A stretch of 64,000 nucleotides of DNA from the NCBI GenBank assembly GCA_965243625.1, contig CBDEVI010000002.1, positions 1,116,001 to 1,180,000 of the forward strand, in the 5' to 3' direction. This document shows, piece by piece, positions 16,427 through 25,210 of the stretch. The notes under the pieces were generated by a model. It did no database searches. It saw only the letters and a program-made list of their open reading frames with translations, and was not told where the DNA came from. How positions within the stretch are numbered: the first letter of the stretch is position 1; each line of letters opens with the position of its first letter. The position numbers and the translations under genes were made by a program. This stretch comes from JAJECS01 sp965243625 (GTDB taxonomy: Bacteria; Chloroflexota; UBA11872).

Positions 16427-17713
16427 ATGCTTCCCCTGCGATTCATTCGTGAGAACGCGGACTTGGTGCGCGCCGGGCTGACCGCCCGGGGCGACGACGC
16501 GCCGCTGGACGAGCTGCTGGAGCTTGACCGGAAACGGCGCGCGCTGCTGGTTGACGTGGAGGGTTGGCGAGCCGAGCGCAAGCGCGTCTCCCGCGCCATC
16601 GGCGCCGCGCCCGATGCTTCTGAGCGTGAGGCGCTGATTGCCCAAACGCGGGCGTTGTCGAAGGACCTCGATGAGTCGGAGCCGAAGCTCGGGCAAATCG
16701 AGGGTGATCTCGATCGCCTCCTCGCGCACTTCCCGGCGTTGCCGCATGCGTCCGTTCCGGCCGGGCAAGACGCCGACGACAACCCCGTGGTCGCGAGCCA
16801 CGGCGCTCCGCCCGCCTTCGACTTCGAGCCGCGTCCGCACTGGGAGATCGGCGAGACGCTGGGCGTGCTCGACTTTCCGCGGGCGGCCAAGATCGCCGGA
16901 TCGGGCTTCTGGCTATTTCGTGCCGGCGGCGCGCGGCTGCAGCGCGCCCTGGTCGCCTGGGCCATTGACTTTCAAGTTCGCGAGCATGGCTACCTCGAAG
17001 TCCTGCCTCCGGCGCTTGTCACAAGCCGGGGCATGGCCGACTCGGGCAAGCTGCCGAAGTTTGCCGACGACTCCTATGGGTTGCCCGCCGACGACCTGTG
17101 GCTCAATCCGACCGCCGAGGTGCCGCTGACGGCCATGCACCGCGACGAGGTCTTGGACGGCGGCGCCCTCCCGCTGCGCTACGTGGCCTACACCCCGGCG
17201 TTTCGTCGCGAGGCGGGCGCCGCGGGCATCGACACGCGGGGCCTCCAGCGCTTGCACCAGTTCGACAAGGTCGAGCTGTACGCCTTCGCCCTGGCCGAGC
17301 AGTCGTACGAAGAGTTGGAGGCGATGCGCGGACATGCCGAGGCGGCCATCGAGGCGCTGGGACTGCCCTACCGCACGCTGGAACTGTGCACCGGCGACCT
17401 CGGATTCACTTCCGCCAAGACTTACGACCTGGAGGCCTGGGCGCCGGGCGTGAACGCCTGGCTGGAGGTCTCGTCGATTTCGAATTGCGAGGCGTTTCAG
17501 GCACGTCGGGCCGGCATCCGGACCCGGAAGCCCGGTGGCAGCCACACGGAATTCGTGCATACGCTCAATGGGTCCGGGCTTGGTATGGCCCGTACGATGG
17601 TGGCGATACTGGAGAACTACCAGCAGGCAGACGGCACGGTCCGCGTGCCGGAGGTTCTCCAGCCGTATCTCGGCGGCCAGAAAGTGCTTGAGGTAGAGCC
17701 CGGATGGCAGTAG
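16427..17713 (+). CDS. serS: Seryl-tRNA synthetase
   Basis: Charges tRNA-Ser (and tRNA-Sec). A 428-residue class II synthetase with the characteristic N-terminal antiparallel coiled coil (about residues 25-100, rich in Arg/Glu/Leu). The catalytic core follows: LNPTAEVPLTAMH, motif 2 TPAFRREAGAAGIDTRGLQR, and the motif 3 region NGSGLGMARTMVAILENYQ. The start is ATG with MLPLRFIRENADLVRAGL, the usual SerRS opening. The 65 bases before it contain a TAGAAT -10-like box at the lysS stop and a short CGGCC/GGCCG hairpin, so it may have its own promoter. Its last ten bases overlap the next gene. Confidence 0.95.
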   Translation: MLPLRFIRENADLVRAGLTARGDDAPLDELLELDRKRRALLVDVEGWRAERKRVSRAIGAAPDASEREALIAQTRALSKDLDESEPKLGQIEGDLDRLLAHFPALPHASVPAGQDADDNPVVASHGAPPAFDFEPRPHWEIGETLGVLDFPRAAKIAGSGFWLFRAGGARLQRALVAWAIDFQVREHGYLEVLPPALVTSRGMADSGKLPKFADDSYGLPADDLWLNPTAEVPLTAMHRDEVLDGGALPLRYVAYTPAFRREAGAAGIDTRGLQRLHQFDKVELYAFALAEQSYEELEAMRGHAEAAIEALGLPYRTLELCTGDLGFTSAKTYDLEAWAPGVNAWLEVSSISNCEAFQARRAGIRTRKPGGSHTEFVHTLNGSGLGMARTMVAILENYQQADGTVRVPEVLQPYLGGQKVLEVEPGWQ

Positions 17714-18642
17714 ACCCGGTGATCGACCGGCATCCCACCCTGCAGCTCATTGGCCGCACGCCGCTGGTTGAAACCCGTCTCTTCCGGGACCGCTATCCGC
17801 GAGCCAGGGTCTTTGCCAAAGTGGAGGCCTTCAATCCGGGCGGGTCGATCAAAGATCGACCGGTGGCGCGCATGCTGGCCGACGCGCAGGCGCGCGGCGA
17901 CCTTCGCCCCGGCCAAACCATCCTCGACTCCTCGTCGGGCAACGCGGGCATCGCTTACGCCATGATCGGCGGGCTCCTGGGGCACGACGTCGAGATCGTG
18001 ATGCCCGACAACGCCAGCCGGGAGCGCGTGCAACGCATCACGGCGCACGGCGCGCGCATTCGCTTCACCGACGCCATCCTGGGTTACGACGAGGCCATGC
18101 GCGAGGTCCAGCGCCGCCATGAAGCGGCCCCCGAGCGCTACTACTTCGCCGACCAGTACAGCAACGAATCGAACTGGCAGGCGCACTACGACGGCACGGC
18201 GAGCGAGATCCTGGCCCAGGCCCCGCCCGGCGTCACGCATTTCGTCGCGGGTGTTGGGACCGGCGGGACGATCACCGGCGTGGCGCGCCGATTCGACGAG
18301 GCGTCCCCCGACGTGCGGATCGTGTGCGCCACTCCACCGGAGTTTCCGGGTATCGAGGGCTTGAAGCCAATGGGGCCCGACCACCTCGTACCGGCGATCC
18401 TCGACGCCTCGTTGATCGACACCTGGGTCGATATCGACGTGGACAAGGCTCGCGAGTTTTCCGTGCAACTGGCGGCCGAGGGCCTCTTCGTCGGGCAATC
18501 GGCCGGCGCCTACATGTACGCGGTGGAAACCGTGCTCGCGGACGATCCGGACGCCGTGGTGGTGACCTTGTTCCCCGACGCCGGCGACCGCTACTTCAGC
18601 ACCGGACTCTGGGACGTGGCGCCGACGCTCGCGAGCCCGTGA
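17704..18642 (+). CDS. PLP-dependent cysteine synthase family protein
   Basis: A 312-residue type II PLP enzyme of the cysteine synthase / cystathionine beta-synthase family. The lysine that binds PLP lies in NPGGSIKDRP, the phosphate loop is SSSGNAGIAYA, and the PLP phosphate-binding glycine loop is GVGTGGTITGVAR. It probably makes cysteine from O-acetylserine or O-phosphoserine and a sulfur donor, but CysK, CysM and related beta-replacement enzymes cannot be separated from sequence alone. The start ATG lies inside the 3' end of serS (10-base overlap), indicating cotranscription. Confidence 0.88.
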   Translation: MAVDPVIDRHPTLQLIGRTPLVETRLFRDRYPRARVFAKVEAFNPGGSIKDRPVARMLADAQARGDLRPGQTILDSSSGNAGIAYAMIGGLLGHDVEIVMPDNASRERVQRITAHGARIRFTDAILGYDEAMREVQRRHEAAPERYYFADQYSNESNWQAHYDGTASEILAQAPPGVTHFVAGVGTGGTITGVARRFDEASPDVRIVCATPPEFPGIEGLKPMGPDHLVPAILDASLIDTWVDIDVDKAREFSVQLAAEGLFVGQSAGAYMYAVETVLADDPDAVVVTLFPDAGDRYFSTGLWDVAPTLASP

Positions 18643-18721
18643 CTCCGACCGTCGACACCGTGGCAGCGCCATCACGAATGCGACCCGCTCTTATCCGAAC
18701 TCATCCCAGTGGAGAGCCGGC

Positions 18722-19567
18722 GTGAAGCCTTTGCGCTTGGGATTCAATCCGCGCATCGCACCCGAGAGCCGGCGCCGCTTCCATCAGCGCCTGCGCCACG
18801 TCGTCGAGGTGGCGGTGCACCTGGAGTTCGACGTCGTCGAGCTCGGGCTTTCAACCCACATGCACGATTTGGGCTTGACGACCATCTTCGACCCCCAGGC
18901 CATCGAGATCCTCGACGACGCTCCGCTGCGGTTCCACCTCAACCTGTTCGCCGACGCCGCGATGTCCGAGCGGTCGGCCATCACCGACGTCACCAGCTAC
19001 TCGCGCAGCGTGGCGCTGCGGCAAATCGTCCAGATCGTCGAGTTTTTCGAGCACCGGCACGCCATGGAGATGTACGTGGTGCATCCGGGACGCCGCGTCA
19101 CCCACGAGGCCGCGCACCTGGACGCGCTGCGGGAGAGCATGCGCACGCTGCACAACCTGTTTCCGGGTCTCCCCATCGCCATCGCGAACGCAAGCGGCGA
19201 GGCGGTTCTGGGCCGCATCGACAGCGTGCTCAACGCGCTCGACAGCGCGCGCCACTTTCGCTTCGCCCTGCACACGGGATTCGCGTTCCATTCCGTGGAT
19301 GCGAATCATCTGGCGTTCGAGGCCCGCATGGACTACCTGCGCCGCTTCGTGGATCAAATCGCGGAGATTCGCTGGCACAACACCGCGCCGGGCACGCGTC
19401 CCAGCGTGCCGTTGCACCGCACCCTCGAGGATGGGCTGGATCTCGCCATGCTCATGCGCACCGTGGGCCGAAATCCGGGCACGCTGCACATGATCGAAAC
19501 GGTCGGCCTGGATCCGCCGGCCCTGGTGCGCGAGGTGCGGACGCTGCACCGCGCCCTCAACGCGTAG
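18722..19567 (+). CDS. TIM-barrel sugar phosphate isomerase/epimerase-like protein
   Basis: A 281-residue protein with the look of the xylose isomerase-like / AP endonuclease 2 TIM-barrel superfamily. It opens KPLRLGFNPRI, and it has alternating hydrophobic beta-strands followed by acidic or His metal-type positions (VVELGLSTHMHDLG, MYVVHPGRR, FALHTGFAFH, IRWHNTAPG, MIETVGLD). These suggest a divalent-metal isomerase or epimerase, but the exact sugar is unknown. The start is GTG with GGAGAG six bases upstream. It ends only three bases before the convergent ABC permease. Confidence 0.65.
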   Translation: MKPLRLGFNPRIAPESRRRFHQRLRHVVEVAVHLEFDVVELGLSTHMHDLGLTTIFDPQAIEILDDAPLRFHLNLFADAAMSERSAITDVTSYSRSVALRQIVQIVEFFEHRHAMEMYVVHPGRRVTHEAAHLDALRESMRTLHNLFPGLPIAIANASGEAVLGRIDSVLNALDSARHFRFALHTGFAFHSVDANHLAFEARMDYLRRFVDQIAEIRWHNTAPGTRPSVPLHRTLEDGLDLAMLMRTVGRNPGTLHMIETVGLDPPALVREVRTLHRALNA

Positions 19568-19570
19568 GCG

Positions 19571-20662
19571 CTACTCCCAGCGAAACAGGCGCACCGCCAG
19601 CGCCACGAACACGACCAGGTAGGCCGCCATGGCCGCCACGGACACGCCCATGGGAATGGTAGTTGCGCCGCCAATCATGAGGTGGCGCGTCGCCTCGGCT
19701 AGATGCGTCAGCGGCAGCGCGTTGATGACCGGCCGGAGCCAGTCCGGCATGAACTCCAGCGGGAAGAACACGCCCGAGATGAACATCATGGGAAACGTCA
19801 CGACCTGCGCCACCGGAAGGAACCCCTGCTCGGTCTTGGTGAACGAGCCGAGGAAAAATCCAATGGCGAGAAACGCCAGGCCGCCGAGCACCAGGACACC
19901 CGCCAACGCGGCCAGCGACCCGACGTCGCTGTTGAGGCGAACGTCGAACACCAGGCGCCCGACGGCGATGAGAATGGCGGACTGCGCCAGCACCAGGACC
20001 ATGCGCAGGATCAGATCGGCGCTCACCAGCGTGAGCCGGGAAACCGGCGTCGCTTGCAGCCGGCGCAGCACGCGCCGCTCGCGCAGCGACACGATATTCA
20101 CGGCGCCGAACACGCCCGCGTTCATCACGCTGAAAGCCACGATGCCGGGCACGATGAAGTCGATGGTCGAAAGCCGCTCGCTCCGGAGCGTCTGAAATGC
20201 CGGCCGCAGCATCGGCTGGCTCCGCGTGAGTACGCGGTCCGCGACCTCGAACGCTTGCAGGATCACCGGCACGACGACCTGCTGGCTGCTCTGCCGCGTC
20301 TCGTCGTAGTGAATGTCCACGGACATTGGCGTCCCCGCGTCAATCGAGGCGCCGAAGCCGCTTGGGATCGCGATCACGGCCCGGCGATCGCCGTCCTCCA
20401 GGCTGGCAATCTCGTCCGCCAGATTGCCCCGCGAGAGGTCGAAGGCGTCGATGGCTTCGAGGGTGTTTACGAGCACGCCGGCCTGCGGCGATTCATCCTG
20501 GTTGACCAGGCCGATTTCGTATTGCGTGGCGGTGTCGCGGCCGAAGACCAGCCCGAAGACCAAGACGAAGAGCAGCGGAAACGCAAACGTCCAAAACAGG
20601 GCGGCGCGATCCCGCGCAAACTCGCGCGTGTTGGCCAGCGTGAGCTGAGCAAGGGCTCTCAA
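19571..20662 (-). CDS. ABC-2 type exporter permease
   Basis: The membrane half of an ABC-2 exporter, about 363 residues. One N-terminal helix (ALFWTFAFPLLFVLVFGLVFG) is followed by an extracytoplasmic domain of about 170 residues, then five or so C-terminal helices, including the ABC-2 signature region FPMMFISGVFFPLEFMPDWLR and ALPLTHLAEATRHLM. The likely start is TTG at 20662, because the sequence MRALAQLTLANTREFARD fits the family and TTG overlaps the TGA stop of the ATPase gene (TTGA). That tight coupling indicates one transcript and one complex. The substrate may be a drug, lipid or glycan; nothing here identifies it. Confidence 0.85.
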   Translation of the reverse strand: MRALAQLTLANTREFARDRAALFWTFAFPLLFVLVFGLVFGRDTATQYEIGLVNQDESPQAGVLVNTLEAIDAFDLSRGNLADEIASLEDGDRRAVIAIPSGFGASIDAGTPMSVDIHYDETRQSSQQVVVPVILQAFEVADRVLTRSQPMLRPAFQTLRSERLSTIDFIVPGIVAFSVMNAGVFGAVNIVSLRERRVLRRLQATPVSRLTLVSADLILRMVLVLAQSAILIAVGRLVFDVRLNSDVGSLAALAGVLVLGGLAFLAIGFFLGSFTKTEQGFLPVAQVVTFPMMFISGVFFPLEFMPDWLRPVINALPLTHLAEATRHLMIGGATTIPMGVSVAAMAAYLVVFVALAVRLFRWE

Positions 20663-21573
20663 TCTCGCAACGTCCGTCCGGTGAGCTTGAGGAACACGTC
20701 TTCGAGCGTGGCCCGGCGCAGCCGCAGGTTCTGAATCGGCTCGCCGCGCTCCTGTCCAAGCTGCAGCAGCGCCGCCATCGACGCCGGCACGTCGTCGCTG
20801 AACATGCTCACCCGGTCGCCCTGGATCGACGCATTCACCACCGCGGGGAGCGACTCGACGTCGGCTGCGGTCAGACCGTCGCGCTGGCTGAACTCGATGG
20901 CGTCCTCGGCGAAATGCGTTCGCACGAGATCCTCGGGCGTATCCATGGCGATGATGCGTCCGTGGTCCATCACGGCCACGCGGTCGCACAGGCGCTCGGC
21001 CTCCTCCATGTAGTGCGTGGTCAGCAGCACCGTGCGGCCTTCGGCCTTGAACTGCTCGATGGTCTCCCACAGGCTGCGACGGGCCTGCGGGTCCATGCCG
21101 GTGGTGGGTTCGTCAAGGAAGATGATCGGCGGGTCGTTGACCATGGCCAGCGCCACGGAAAGCCGCTGCTGCTGTCCGCCGGAAAGATCCTTGACGAACG
21201 CGCGGCGCCGCTCCTCCAATCCCAGGAGCGCCAGGAGATGGTCGGCCACGCCCGCCCGACCGTAGAACGAAGCGAAGAGCTCGATCACCTCGGCCACGCG
21301 CAATCGCGGGTAGAGCGACACCTGCTGCAGCTGAACGCCGATCTTGCGCTTGAGGTCGCCGGCCTCACGACCGGGGTCCAACCCCAGCACATGCACCGCG
21401 CCGGAATCGCGCGGGCGCAGACCTTCCATGATCTCGACCGTCGTCGTCTTGCCCGCACCGTTCGGCCCGAGCATGCCGAAGACTTCGCCGACCTCGACCG
21501 AAAACGAGACCCCAGCGACGGCCTTGACGTCGCCGTAGGTTTTGCGGAGGTCCTGGACTTCGATGACGGACAT
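20659..21573 (-). CDS. ABC transporter ATP-binding protein (ABC-2 exporter type)
   Basis: The ATPase partner of the following permease. Walker A is GPNGAGKTTTVEIMEG, the Q-loop region is IGVQLQQVSLYPRL, the ABC signature is LSGGQQQRLSVALA, Walker B is PPIIFLDEPTTGMDP and the H-loop is LLTTHYMEEAE. The roughly 70-residue C-terminal extension, ending LRRATLEDVFLKLTGRTLRD, is typical of CcmA/DrrA-like exporters. The ATG at 21573 (MSVIEVQDLRKTYGD) is preferred to a TTG four codons earlier. Confidence 0.92.
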   Translation of the reverse strand: MSVIEVQDLRKTYGDVKAVAGVSFSVEVGEVFGMLGPNGAGKTTTVEIMEGLRPRDSGAVHVLGLDPGREAGDLKRKIGVQLQQVSLYPRLRVAEVIELFASFYGRAGVADHLLALLGLEERRRAFVKDLSGGQQQRLSVALAMVNDPPIIFLDEPTTGMDPQARRSLWETIEQFKAEGRTVLLTTHYMEEAERLCDRVAVMDHGRIIAMDTPEDLVRTHFAEDAIEFSQRDGLTAADVESLPAVVNASIQGDRVSMFSDDVPASMAALLQLGQERGEPIQNLRLRRATLEDVFLKLTGRTLRD

Positions 21574-21642
21574 ACCGGGAGTCAACGATATGGCCGCGGC
21601 GCCCGCGTCAGAGTGACCGATCTCACCAAGAGTGGCGGCGGG

Positions 21643-23613
21643 CTAGGCCGCGCGCCGCAGGATCATCGCGCCCTGAGGGTCCACGATCGCCCGCCAGCCA
21701 GGCGCCACCCAGGTGGTCGCGTCGGACTGGGTGACCACGGCCGGACCCTCGAGCTCGAAGCCGACGCCCAGGTCGTGGCGCGAAAGCAGCGGCACGTCGC
21801 GCACCCTGCCGTCGGCCAGGGTGGCCTGCGTCGTCCCGGCCTCCGGATCACCGACTGCCGAGGGCGCCGAGGGCGCAAGCGACGGCTGCGGTACCGAGGC
21901 GACGAGCCGCGCGACCACAATCTCGACCGGGGCGTCCGGCCGGCTGTGGGCGTAGCGCTGCTGATGTCGCTCGTGGAACAGGCGCACGGCCTCGGGCACT
22001 CCGCCGTCCCCCAGCGGCACGCTCAACTCGAAGGACTGCCCCACGTACCGCACGTCGAGCAATCGCTGCAGCCGCGGCTCGCGTGCCGGGGCAAGGTCGT
22101 CGCGCGCCGTCCGCTCCAACGGGCCGAAGAGCTCTTGCAGCCGATCCGGCGTCAGCGCGTGCGCCTCGTCGAGCACGGTGGCGGTGTACTCGCGCGTGTG
22201 CGCGCCGGTGAGGGCGCCGAGCGCGGACAGCACGCCGGGATGCGGTGGCACGAGCACTTGCTCGATTTCGAGCCGCTCCGCCAGCTCGCAGCAGTGCATC
22301 GGACCCGCGCCGCCGAACGGAAGCAAGGTGAAATCGCGCGGGTCGAAGCCGCGCTCCAGCGTAATCACGCGCAGCGCGCGGTCCATGTGCGCATTCGCCA
22401 CCGCGATGACCGCCAGGGCCGCCCGGCGCAGCGCGGCATCGGATCGATCATCGTCGGAAACGAGCCGCCCGACCGCGCGGCGGGCTTGCGCGGCGTCGAG
22501 ATGAACGCTATCGCCAAGGGCCGCATCCGGGGCAAGCCGACCCAGGACCAGGTTCGCGTCGGTCACCGTGGGCTCGGTGCCGCCCCGCCCATAGGCGGCA
22601 GGACCCGGCAGCGCGCCCGCGCTCCGAGGACCGACCCGCAGGGCGCCGGCCTCGTCGAGCTGGGCAATCGAGCCGCCGCCGGCGCCGACCGTGTGAATGT
22701 CCGTCATGGGAATGGCCACGGGCAGGCCGGCGACTTCGGCATGGGTCGTGCGCAGCGGCTCTCCGGGGCAGACGGCCACGTCGGTCGACGTGCCGCCCAT
22801 ATCGAGCGTGGCAATGTTGCTGATGCCGGAGGCGCGCGCGACGTGCTGCGCGCCCACGACGCCGGCAGCCGGACCGCTGAGCACGGTGCGCACCGGCGCC
22901 TCGGCCGCCTCGACCGAGCGCAGCACGCCGCCGTTGGACTGCACCACCCACAGGGGACCGGGCATGGCGGGTTCGAGCCGGCGCAGGTAGCTGGCAACGA
23001 CCGGCGCCACGTAGGCGTCGACCACCGTCGTGCTGGTGCGCTCGAATTCGCGGTATTCCGGCAGGACGTCCGACGAGAGCGAGACAGCCTCCACGCCCGC
23101 CCGGCGCAGCGCCTCACGCACCGCGCGCTCATGGTCGGGCTGCAGAAAGCTGAAGAGCAGGCAAACGGCGGCGGATTCCAGATTCAGGCGCCGCACGCGG
23201 GCCTCCAGGCGATCGAGCGATGCCTGGTCGATGGGGGTGACGACGCTGCCGTCCGCGCCGATGCGCTCCGTCACCTCGAGCCGGCGGTCTCGCGGAATCA
23301 GCGGCGCGGGCCGCTCGGGCTCCAGCTCATAAAGCGAGGGACGATTCTGGCGACCGATCTCGAGCACGTCGCGAAAGCCTTCCGTCGTCACCAACACGGA
23401 GCGGGCGCCACGGCGCTCGAGCAATGCGTTGGTGGCCACGGTCGACCCGTGCACGATGGCCTCGGCCGACCCGATGCCGCCGACGTGCAGGCCGTCCACC
23501 ACCGCCTGCTCCGGTGCGCCGGGCGTGCTGGGGACCTTGAATACGCGCAGCTCGCCGTCGGCGATGACGACGAAATCGGTAAACGTGCCGCCCACGTCCA
23601 CGCCAACCCGCAC
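21643..23613 (-). CDS. hyuA: Hydantoinase/oxoprolinase subunit A
   Basis: A 656-residue HyuA/oxoprolinase alpha-subunit-like ATPase. It carries the phosphate motif GVDVGGTFTDFVVI at the very start, HGSTVATNALLERRGA, a second glycine-rich motif LDMGGTSTDVAV, and the conserved GAGGGSIA and LLPFGGAGPMHCCELAE segments. It should cleave a cyclic amide such as a hydantoin or 5-oxoproline with ATP, normally with a HyuB partner, but no hyuB is adjacent. The GTG at 23613 is chosen because a strong GAGGAGGAG ribosome-binding site lies five bases before it; the longer frame from 23649 adds 12 Arg-rich residues. Confidence 0.88.
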   Translation of the reverse strand: MRVGVDVGGTFTDFVVIADGELRVFKVPSTPGAPEQAVVDGLHVGGIGSAEAIVHGSTVATNALLERRGARSVLVTTEGFRDVLEIGRQNRPSLYELEPERPAPLIPRDRRLEVTERIGADGSVVTPIDQASLDRLEARVRRLNLESAAVCLLFSFLQPDHERAVREALRRAGVEAVSLSSDVLPEYREFERTSTTVVDAYVAPVVASYLRRLEPAMPGPLWVVQSNGGVLRSVEAAEAPVRTVLSGPAAGVVGAQHVARASGISNIATLDMGGTSTDVAVCPGEPLRTTHAEVAGLPVAIPMTDIHTVGAGGGSIAQLDEAGALRVGPRSAGALPGPAAYGRGGTEPTVTDANLVLGRLAPDAALGDSVHLDAAQARRAVGRLVSDDDRSDAALRRAALAVIAVANAHMDRALRVITLERGFDPRDFTLLPFGGAGPMHCCELAERLEIEQVLVPPHPGVLSALGALTGAHTREYTATVLDEAHALTPDRLQELFGPLERTARDDLAPAREPRLQRLLDVRYVGQSFELSVPLGDGGVPEAVRLFHERHQQRYAHSRPDAPVEIVVARLVASVPQPSLAPSAPSAVGDPEAGTTQATLADGRVRDVPLLSRHDLGVGFELEGPAVVTQSDATTWVAPGWRAIVDPQGAMILRRAA

Positions 23614-23920
23614 GCGTCTCCTCCTCAAGTTCCGGGCGCCCTCGGCCACGCAGCTCGATGGTCAGGCTGCCGCCCGGTGCGCATTGTGACCCATGCCGCG
23701 GAGAGCATACGGGTTGGGGATTCCACCGCCCCCGCGATGCCTTTCAGCAGCCCACGAAGGGGTTGCCCGAGGCCATCACTCTTTGCCGGCGCCCCCTATG
23801 CGCCTGGCAGCAGTACCCCACTTAGCCAAGCAGTCGGATTCATATACTCAACCAGTGCGTTGATGGCAGCCCGCCGGGCGCCGCTTCATTCAAATCCTCG
23901 CCCCGTACGGCAAGACAAGG
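23614..23920. other. Divergent intergenic region (hyuA / solute-binding lipoprotein)
   Basis: A 307-base gap between divergent genes. On the plus strand a -10-like TATACT (23843-23848) lies 72 bases before the next gene, but its -35 is poor. No tRNA, repeat or credible small gene was seen. Confidence 0.45.
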
Positions 23921-25141
23921 GTGGCTTTCGTGCGTCAATTTGCACTGTGCCTTTTTCTGTCTCTGGTCGCTTCGGTCACCGTGGCGGCCTGCGGCCCGGA
24001 TGACGACGAGAAGATCATCAGGATCGGGGCTGCGGTAAGCGAGACGGGCAGGCATGCCATAGGGGGTGAGCACGTTCGGCGGGGCTATCTGCTTTGGGAG
24101 GACTGGGTTAACGACGAGTATGGCGGCATCAAGGTGGGCGACGATCGCTATCGAGTCGAATTGGTCATGTATGACGACCAGGGCGACACGGACACGACCG
24201 CCGCGCTCGTGGAGCGACTGATCGACGAGGACAAGGTCGACTTCCTCTTGGGACCGTACAGCTCAACGCTCACCCAACCGGCCATCCAGGTCGCTGAAGC
24301 GCGCGGCATGCTCCTGGTCCAGGGCAGCGGGGGAGCCGAAACCCTCTTCCAGCAGGCGTACCAAAACCTGTTCGCCGTGCTCACTCCCGCAGTCAACTAC
24401 ACGCAGTCCGCGCTTCGGGCGCTCGCGGAGGGCGGGGCCGAGACGATCGTCATCGTCCACGCGGATAGCCTGTTCCCTACCAGCGTCGCCGAAGGCGCGG
24501 AGCATTGGGCCGGCGAGTATGGCCTTTCGGTGCTGCGGGTCGAGGCCTATTCGCAGGACATCACCGACGTCACTGACCTCTTGTCTGGGCTACGGGACTT
24601 GAATCCGGACGTCTTTCTTGGCGCCGGGTACTTCGACGACGCGCTGCTGTTCGTCCGCGCCGCCAAGGCGCTGGACTTCAACCCGGCGGCGATGGTGCTC
24701 ACCGTCGGCCCAACCGATCCGGCCCTGATCGATGAAGTCGGCGAGGACGCCAATTTCCTGATCGGGCCCACGCAGTGGGAAGCGACGATGAGCTACCAAG
24801 GCGACTACTTCGGGTCGGCATCAGACTACGCCGAGCGCTACGCGGAGGAGTGGGGCGGGCCTCCGACCTACCAGGCCGCGTCGGCGACCGCTGCCGCGCT
24901 GGCGCTCCAGCTGGCGATCGAGGCCGCCGGATCCCTGAATACCGAGGACGTGCGCGCCGCCCTGCGCGAGCTCGACACGAATACCTTCTTCGGCCGGATT
25001 TCATTCAATGAGGCGGGCAAGAACGTGGCCAGGCCCATGGGCGCCATTCAGATCCAAGGCGGTGACATTCGCGTCGTGGCGCCGCCCGACGCGGCGGTCA
25101 CCAAGCTGATCTATCCCGTTCCTGCGTGGAAGGACCGCTAG
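23921..25141 (+). CDS. Branched-chain amino-acid-type ABC transporter solute-binding lipoprotein
   Basis: A 406-residue periplasmic-binding protein of the type I (LivJ/Leu-Ile-Val) fold, predicted lipoprotein. It has a hydrophobic signal segment, then VTVAAC with the lipidated Cys, then a mature domain beginning IIRIGAAVSETGRHAIGG. The VDFLLGPYSST and LLVQGSGGAETLF strands are typical of the Peripla_BP_6 family. Amino acids, amides or similar small molecules are likely ligands. No permease or ATPase of the Liv type lies nearby, so the rest of the transporter is elsewhere or the protein works as a sensor. GTG codons at 23921 and 23930 are both possible; the second has better spacing from AAGG. 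Confidence 0.85.
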   Translation: MAFVRQFALCLFLSLVASVTVAACGPDDDEKIIRIGAAVSETGRHAIGGEHVRRGYLLWEDWVNDEYGGIKVGDDRYRVELVMYDDQGDTDTTAALVERLIDEDKVDFLLGPYSSTLTQPAIQVAEARGMLLVQGSGGAETLFQQAYQNLFAVLTPAVNYTQSALRALAEGGAETIVIVHADSLFPTSVAEGAEHWAGEYGLSVLRVEAYSQDITDVTDLLSGLRDLNPDVFLGAGYFDDALLFVRAAKALDFNPAAMVLTVGPTDPALIDEVGEDANFLIGPTQWEATMSYQGDYFGSASDYAERYAEEWGGPPTYQAASATAAALALQLAIEAAGSLNTEDVRAALRELDTNTFFGRISFNEAGKNVARPMGAIQIQGGDIRVVAPPDAAVTKLIYPVPAWKDR

Positions 25142-25210
25142 CAGGCGTCGTCCCGAGGTGCGGCGGGAGAGTCCAGCGCCCTGAAGCCGTTGACCTGAAT
25201 CCGAACTCGA

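Noticed and set aside
20914..24003. A 1029-codon open frame on the plus strand
   Set aside because: It lies opposite the ABC ATPase and hyuA genes, which have clear motifs. The long frame is a by-product of GC-rich codon use; its translation is low-complexity and Arg/Gly/His-rich.
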